Shown here: piece after piece, positions 61,031-64,000 of the stretch
Layout: the number at the start of each line of letters is the position of its first letter
How positions within the stretch are numbered: position 1 is the stretch's first letter
Source: Plastoroseomonas hellenica
GTDB taxonomy: Bacteria > Pseudomonadota > Alphaproteobacteria > Acetobacterales > Acetobacteraceae
Assembly (NCBI RefSeq): GCF_018129085.1
Contig: NZ_JAAGBB010000001.1
Location: 62,001 to 126,000 of the forward strand
Direction of reading: 5' to 3'
Length of the DNA stretch: 64,000 nucleotides
Position numbers and translations under genes: made by a program
The notes under the pieces: model-generated
What the model was told of the DNA's origin: nothing
Database searches by the model: none
Seen by the model: the letters and a program-made list of their open reading frames with translations, nothing else

Positions 61031-61731
61031 CAGGCGCGGCCGAGCAGGCGATGCATGCGCCGTGCGACGAATTCCGCCAGCAGCAGCCCACCGATCGCGA
61101 GCGCGAAGGAGATCAGCGCGAGCCGCCCCGCCGCGGCTTCGCCGCCCGGTGTCTGGGTGGCGCTGTAGATCGCGAGCGGCAGGGTCTGGGTCTCGCCCGG
61201 GATGTTGGAGGCGAAGGTGATGACCGCGCCGAACTCGCCGAGTCCGGCCGCGAAGGCAGTGACCGTGCCGGCCAGGATGCCGGGCGACATCAGCGGCAGG
61301 GTCACTGTCAGGAAGCGGTCGAAGGGCCCGGCGCCGAGCGTCCGCGCCGCCGCCTCCAGCCCCGGGTCCACGCTCTCGAGGCCGAGGCGCACGGCGCGCA
61401 CGATCAGCGGGAAGGACATCACCGCGGTCGCCAGCGCCGCCGCTTCGGAGGTGAAGACCAGGCGCACGCCGAACCACTCGTTCAGGGGCGCGCCGATCGG
61501 GCCGCGGATGCCGAACAGCATCAGCAGGCCCCAACCGACCACGACCGGCGGCACCACCAGCGGCAGGTGCACCACCGCATCCAGCAGCACCCGCCCGGGA
61601 AAGCGCCCGCGCACCAGCAGCCAGGCCACCAGCACCGCCGGCAGCAGCGACACCAGCACCGAGCGCGACGCCACCTCAAGACTGAGGCGGACGGCCTGCC
61701 ATTCCTCCGCGCTCAGCCAGCCGGGGTTCAC
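61030..61731 (-). CDS. modB: Molybdate ABC importer permease
   Basis: A 233-residue permease. HLPLVVPPVVVGWGLLMLFG, MSFPLIVRAVRLGLESVDPGLEAAARTLGAGPFDRFLTVTLPLMSPGIL (EAA loop) and AFAAGLGEFGAVITFASNIPGETQTLPLAIY are the standard ModB blocks. It overlaps the modA stop by 4 nt. Confidence 0.94.
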   Translation of the reverse strand: MNPGWLSAEEWQAVRLSLEVASRSVLVSLLPAVLVAWLLVRGRFPGRVLLDAVVHLPLVVPPVVVGWGLLMLFGIRGPIGAPLNEWFGVRLVFTSEAAALATAVMSFPLIVRAVRLGLESVDPGLEAAARTLGAGPFDRFLTVTLPLMSPGILAGTVTAFAAGLGEFGAVITFASNIPGETQTLPLAIYSATQTPGGEAAAGRLALISFALAIGGLLLAEFVARRMHRLLGRA

Positions 61732-62507
61732 CGCGCGAGGGCGAAGCCGAAGCGGCGCCAGGTCCCGGCGCTGTCGGGGCCGGTCAGGAAGGCCAGGAAG
61801 GCACGGGCCTGGGCATTGCCCTGCGCCCGGCGCATCAGGGCGAAGGGATAGGTGATCGGGGGATGGCTCTCGGCCGGGAAGGTGCCAACCACACGCACGC
61901 CGCGGGAGGCAGCGGCATCAGTCGAATAGACGATGCCGTAGGGCGCCTCGCCCCGCTCGACCAGCAGCAGCGCCGAGCGCACATTGTCGGCGCGGGCGAG
62001 GCGCGGGGAGACCGCATCCCACTGCCCCATCCAGGTCAGCGCCGCCTGGGCATAGCGCCCGACCGGCACGTGCGCGGGATCGCCGGTCGCGATGCGATCC
62101 TGCGGCCCGAGCAGCGCCGCCAGGTCGGTATCGCGCGCGAGCGCCACCGGCCGCGCCTGGTCGGCGGGCGCCACCAGCACCAGGGCATTGCCGATGGGAC
62201 TGACGCGGGTGGCGTTCACGACGAGGTCGCGTTGCTGGACATAGTCCATCCAGGGCTCGTCGGCGCTCATGAACAGGTCGGCCGGCGCGCCCTGTTCGAT
62301 CTGCCGGGCGAGGGCGGAGGAGGCGGCGAAGGACAGGCGCGGCGCCGGGTTGCCGCGGGCCTGCCAGGCTTGCGCGAAATCGCGCATGGCGTCCGTCAGG
62401 CTGGCGGCGGCGAAGACGGTCAGGGTGTCCTGGGCACGGGCGGGGATGGCGGCCCCAAGCGCCAGGAGGGCGGCTCCGGCGATGGTTGTGAAGAAGCGGC
62501 GGCGCAT
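61728..62507 (-). CDS. modA: Molybdate-binding periplasmic protein
   Basis: A 259-residue periplasmic protein. A RRRFF-containing signal ends at ARAQ. The mature start DTLTVFAAASLTDAMRDFAQAW and then SFAASSALARQIEQGAPADLFMSADEPWMDYV are ModA hallmarks; the Ser residues in AAASL and SSAL contact the oxyanion. GIVYSTDAAAS and the closing FLTGPDSAGTWRRFGF also match. The ATG at 62507 is used because GGGAGA lies 7 nt upstream; an in-frame ATG at 62531 has no such site. Confidence 0.93.
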   Translation of the reverse strand: MRRRFFTTIAGAALLALGAAIPARAQDTLTVFAAASLTDAMRDFAQAWQARGNPAPRLSFAASSALARQIEQGAPADLFMSADEPWMDYVQQRDLVVNATRVSPIGNALVLVAPADQARPVALARDTDLAALLGPQDRIATGDPAHVPVGRYAQAALTWMGQWDAVSPRLARADNVRSALLLVERGEAPYGIVYSTDAAASRGVRVVGTFPAESHPPITYPFALMRRAQGNAQARAFLAFLTGPDSAGTWRRFGFALAR

Positions 62508-62525
62508 CGTGCTGTCTCCCGGCCT

Positions 62526-62549
62526 CGTCATATGTCATGGGAGATAGCG
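62526..62549. promoter_or_regulatory. Possible ModE-type site upstream of modA
   Basis: On the minus strand the stretch begins CGCTATCT and ends CATATGACG, recalling the imperfect dyad CG-TAT...TAT--CG of ModE operators. It lies 19-42 bp before the modA start. Symmetry is poor (about 5 of 9 positions), so it is only a candidate. Confidence 0.3.
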
Positions 62550-62588
62550 GATCGAATGCCCGTGGTCCATCGCCTGGCCCCGGCTGCC

Positions 62589-63287
62589 TTACAGGAGGCC
62601 GCTCAGGACCTCCGCATAGAGGGCGCGGCCGGCGGCGATATGGCGGCGCATGCGCGTCTCGGCGCCCTCGGCGTCGCCGGCCGCCAGCGCCTCCAGGATC
62701 GCGGTGTGCTCATGGAGCACGCCTTCGGGCCGGGCCGGCGCCTGGCGGGCCAGGTAGCGATAGCGCTCGAAGGCGAGCAGCACCTGCTCGTGCAGTAGCC
62801 GCGCCGGCCGGTTGTCGGCCAAGCTGCGCAGCTCCTCGTGGAAATCGATGCCGACGGCCAGCGCGAGGTCGGCGTCGCCGATCGCATGGACCGCCCGCAG
62901 CCTTTCATGGATCGATCGCAATCGCGTGAGGTCGACCTCGCCGGCGGCGACGCGCCGCGCCGCGGAAGCCGCGAAGAGCGCTTCCAGCGCTTCCCGCGTG
63001 GCCGAGAGGTCCAGCATGTCGCGCATCGTGAGCTGCGCGACCCGGAGCCCGCGGGAGGGTTCGCGGATCAGCAGCCCCAGCGTCTCAAGGCGCCGGATCG
63101 CGTCGCGCAGCGGGGTGCGGCTGACGAAGATGCCGGCGGCCAGCCCTTCCTCGGTCACGGTGCTGCCCGGCGCGATGGCGCCATGGCTGATGGCGCGCCA
63201 GACATGCTGGAAGGCGAATTCCGCGGCGCTGGTCGTGGCGCGGCTGCGGCGATCGTCGACGGTGTGGGCGGCAGGGTCGAAGGTCAT
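62589..63287 (-). CDS. GntR-family regulator, FCD type
   Basis: A 232-residue regulator. The winged helix has VTEEGLAAGIFVSRTPLRDAIRRLETLGLL, and the FCD effector domain shows DFHEELRSLADN and LHEHTAILEALAAGDAEGAETRMRRHI, with the expected Asp and His metal ligands. ATG 63287 gives a normal N-terminal arm; the ribosome site is weak. It is divergent from an aldo/keto reductase gene, which is its most likely target. The modA gene lies 81 bp downstream on the same strand and appears to have its own promoter. Confidence 0.9.
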   Translation of the reverse strand: MTFDPAAHTVDDRRSRATTSAAEFAFQHVWRAISHGAIAPGSTVTEEGLAAGIFVSRTPLRDAIRRLETLGLLIREPSRGLRVAQLTMRDMLDLSATREALEALFAASAARRVAAGEVDLTRLRSIHERLRAVHAIGDADLALAVGIDFHEELRSLADNRPARLLHEQVLLAFERYRYLARQAPARPEGVLHEHTAILEALAAGDAEGAETRMRRHIAAGRALYAEVLSGLL

Positions 63288-63476
63288 GAAGAGAAGACAT
63301 ACGCAGGGATCGCGATGCCGCCAAGAGATAGCACGCGCCGGCTGCCCGGGACTCCCGTCAGGCCTTGCCGGACCGCGGGGAGAGCCCATCTGGCGCCGGA
63401 CGGGTAGTCAGGCAGGCCATCGGATGCGCGGCCGCAGGGTCCCGCCTGCGACAAGGACATGACAGGAGGATCCGGG

Positions 63477-64000
63477 ATGGCGGCAGGAACCGGTCTTGCG
63501 CGGCGTCGGCTGGGCGGCAGCACCCTCGCGGTCGTGCCGGTCGGCCTTGGCTGCATGTCGCTCTCCGGCGTCTACGGCGCGGCCGACGACGCGGCGTCGG
63601 AAGTGCTGATCCAGGACGCCATCGATCGCGGCGTGAACCACTTCGATTCCTCGGACATGTATGGCTGGGGCCACAACGAGACCGTCCTCGGCCGCGCGCT
63701 CCGCGCACGGCGGTCGGAGATCGTGCTGGCGACCAAGTTCGGCCAGACCCGCCGGGAAACCGGCCCGAACGGTGTCGACGGCCGGCCCGAATACGTGGCT
63801 GCGGCCTGCGAGGCGAGCCTGGCCCGGCTCGGCGTCGAGGTGATCGACCTCTATTACCAGCACCGGGTGGACCCTTCGGTATCGATCGAGGAGACGGTCG
63901 GCGCCATGGCGCGGCTGGTGGAGCAGGGCAAGATCCGCTTCCTCGGCCTGTCCGAAGCGCGCCCCGACACCATCCGGCGCGCCCATGCCGTGCACCCGAT
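63477..64000 (+). CDS. Aldo/keto reductase, 3'-truncated by window edge
   Basis: The first 174 residues of an NADPH-dependent aldo/keto reductase, cut by the window end. ATG 63477 follows AGGAGG by 6 nt. The barrel start [20 protein letters not shown] is typical of the AKR13/YakC-type group. The catalytic tetrad is visible: Asp and Tyr in [15 protein letters not shown], Lys in [10 protein letters not shown] and His in [33 protein letters not shown] leads to the cofactor site. Divergent from an FCD GntR gene across 189 bp. Confidence 0.93.
   Translation, partial: MAAGTGLARRRLGGSTLAVVPVGLGCMSLSGVYGAADDAASEVLIQDAIDRGVNHFDSSDMYGWGHNETVLGRALRARRSEIVLATKFGQTRRETGPNGVDGRPEYVAAACEASLARLGVEVIDLYYQHRVDPSVSIEETVGAMARLVEQGKIRFLGLSEARPDTIRRAHAVHP

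Overview
The window is a GC-rich bacterial chromosome or megaplasmid segment, densely packed with catabolic operons and nutrient importers. Gene content and style (three Bug-type extracytoplasmic receptors, ABC importers of several families, hydantoinase A/B genes, FCD-type GntR and LysR regulators, a stand-alone xanthine-dehydrogenase-type molybdenum subunit, frequent ATGA stop-start overlaps) point to an alphaproteobacterium. An Acetobacteraceae member near Roseomonas is my best guess, but there is no rRNA or housekeeping marker, so this is inference. No tRNA, rRNA, CRISPR array, phage or intact insertion sequence was seen.

Layout. 1-3.0 kb: the end of one Bug receptor, a second Bug receptor, and a divergent enolase-superfamily dehydratase-like gene whose shared upstream region carries two near-identical palindromes. 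3.1-9.4 kb: a small lipoprotein, a DHA2 drug exporter and a complete spermidine/putrescine-type ABC importer that ends in two tandem palindromic repeats. 9.5-17.5 kb: a dipeptide-type ABC importer operon ending in an M20 peptidase, with a second M20 peptidase divergent from it. 17.8-20.2 kb: a membrane GGDEF-EAL protein. 20.3-22.8 kb: a TetR remnant, a small ORF and two tandem LysR genes. 22.9-29.2 kb: an operon of aminotransferase, hydantoinase B, hydantoinase A and FAD amine oxidase, closed by a 12-bp-stem hairpin.

29.2-39.6 kb (minus strand): a small secreted protein, an orphan molybdenum hydroxylase subunit, an Ldh-type dehydrogenase, a third Bug receptor, two FAD amine oxidoreductases and a polar amino acid ABC importer. 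40.0-49.8 kb: two divergent operons around a GntR/FCD regulator. One encodes a ThiY/NMT1-type ABC importer with an LLM flavin monooxygenase; the other encodes an SDR, an aminotransferase, an alpha/beta hydrolase and a carbamoylase-type amidohydrolase. The regulator gene is flanked by two operator-like repeats of identical design (GTATG-N17-CATAC), so the whole block is probably one substrate-induced pathway. This is the best candidate for an undescribed system.

49.8-58.4 kb: a six-gene operon with every junction overlapping by 4 nt, running from phosphonoacetate hydrolase (phnA) through a second alkaline-phosphatase-superfamily enzyme to a dipeptide-type ABC importer, with a divergent LysR gene that could be a PhnR counterpart. 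58.4-64.0 kb: a short MetE-like protein, a molybdate importer (modABC) with a ModE-like regulator lacking the molybdate-binding part, an FCD GntR regulator and the beginning of an aldo/keto reductase.

Functionally this is a scavenging island: six complete ABC importers in 64 kb, most physically linked to the enzymes that would degrade their cargo. Molybdate import fits the presence of a molybdenum hydroxylase subunit. Substrates cannot be fixed from sequence alone.
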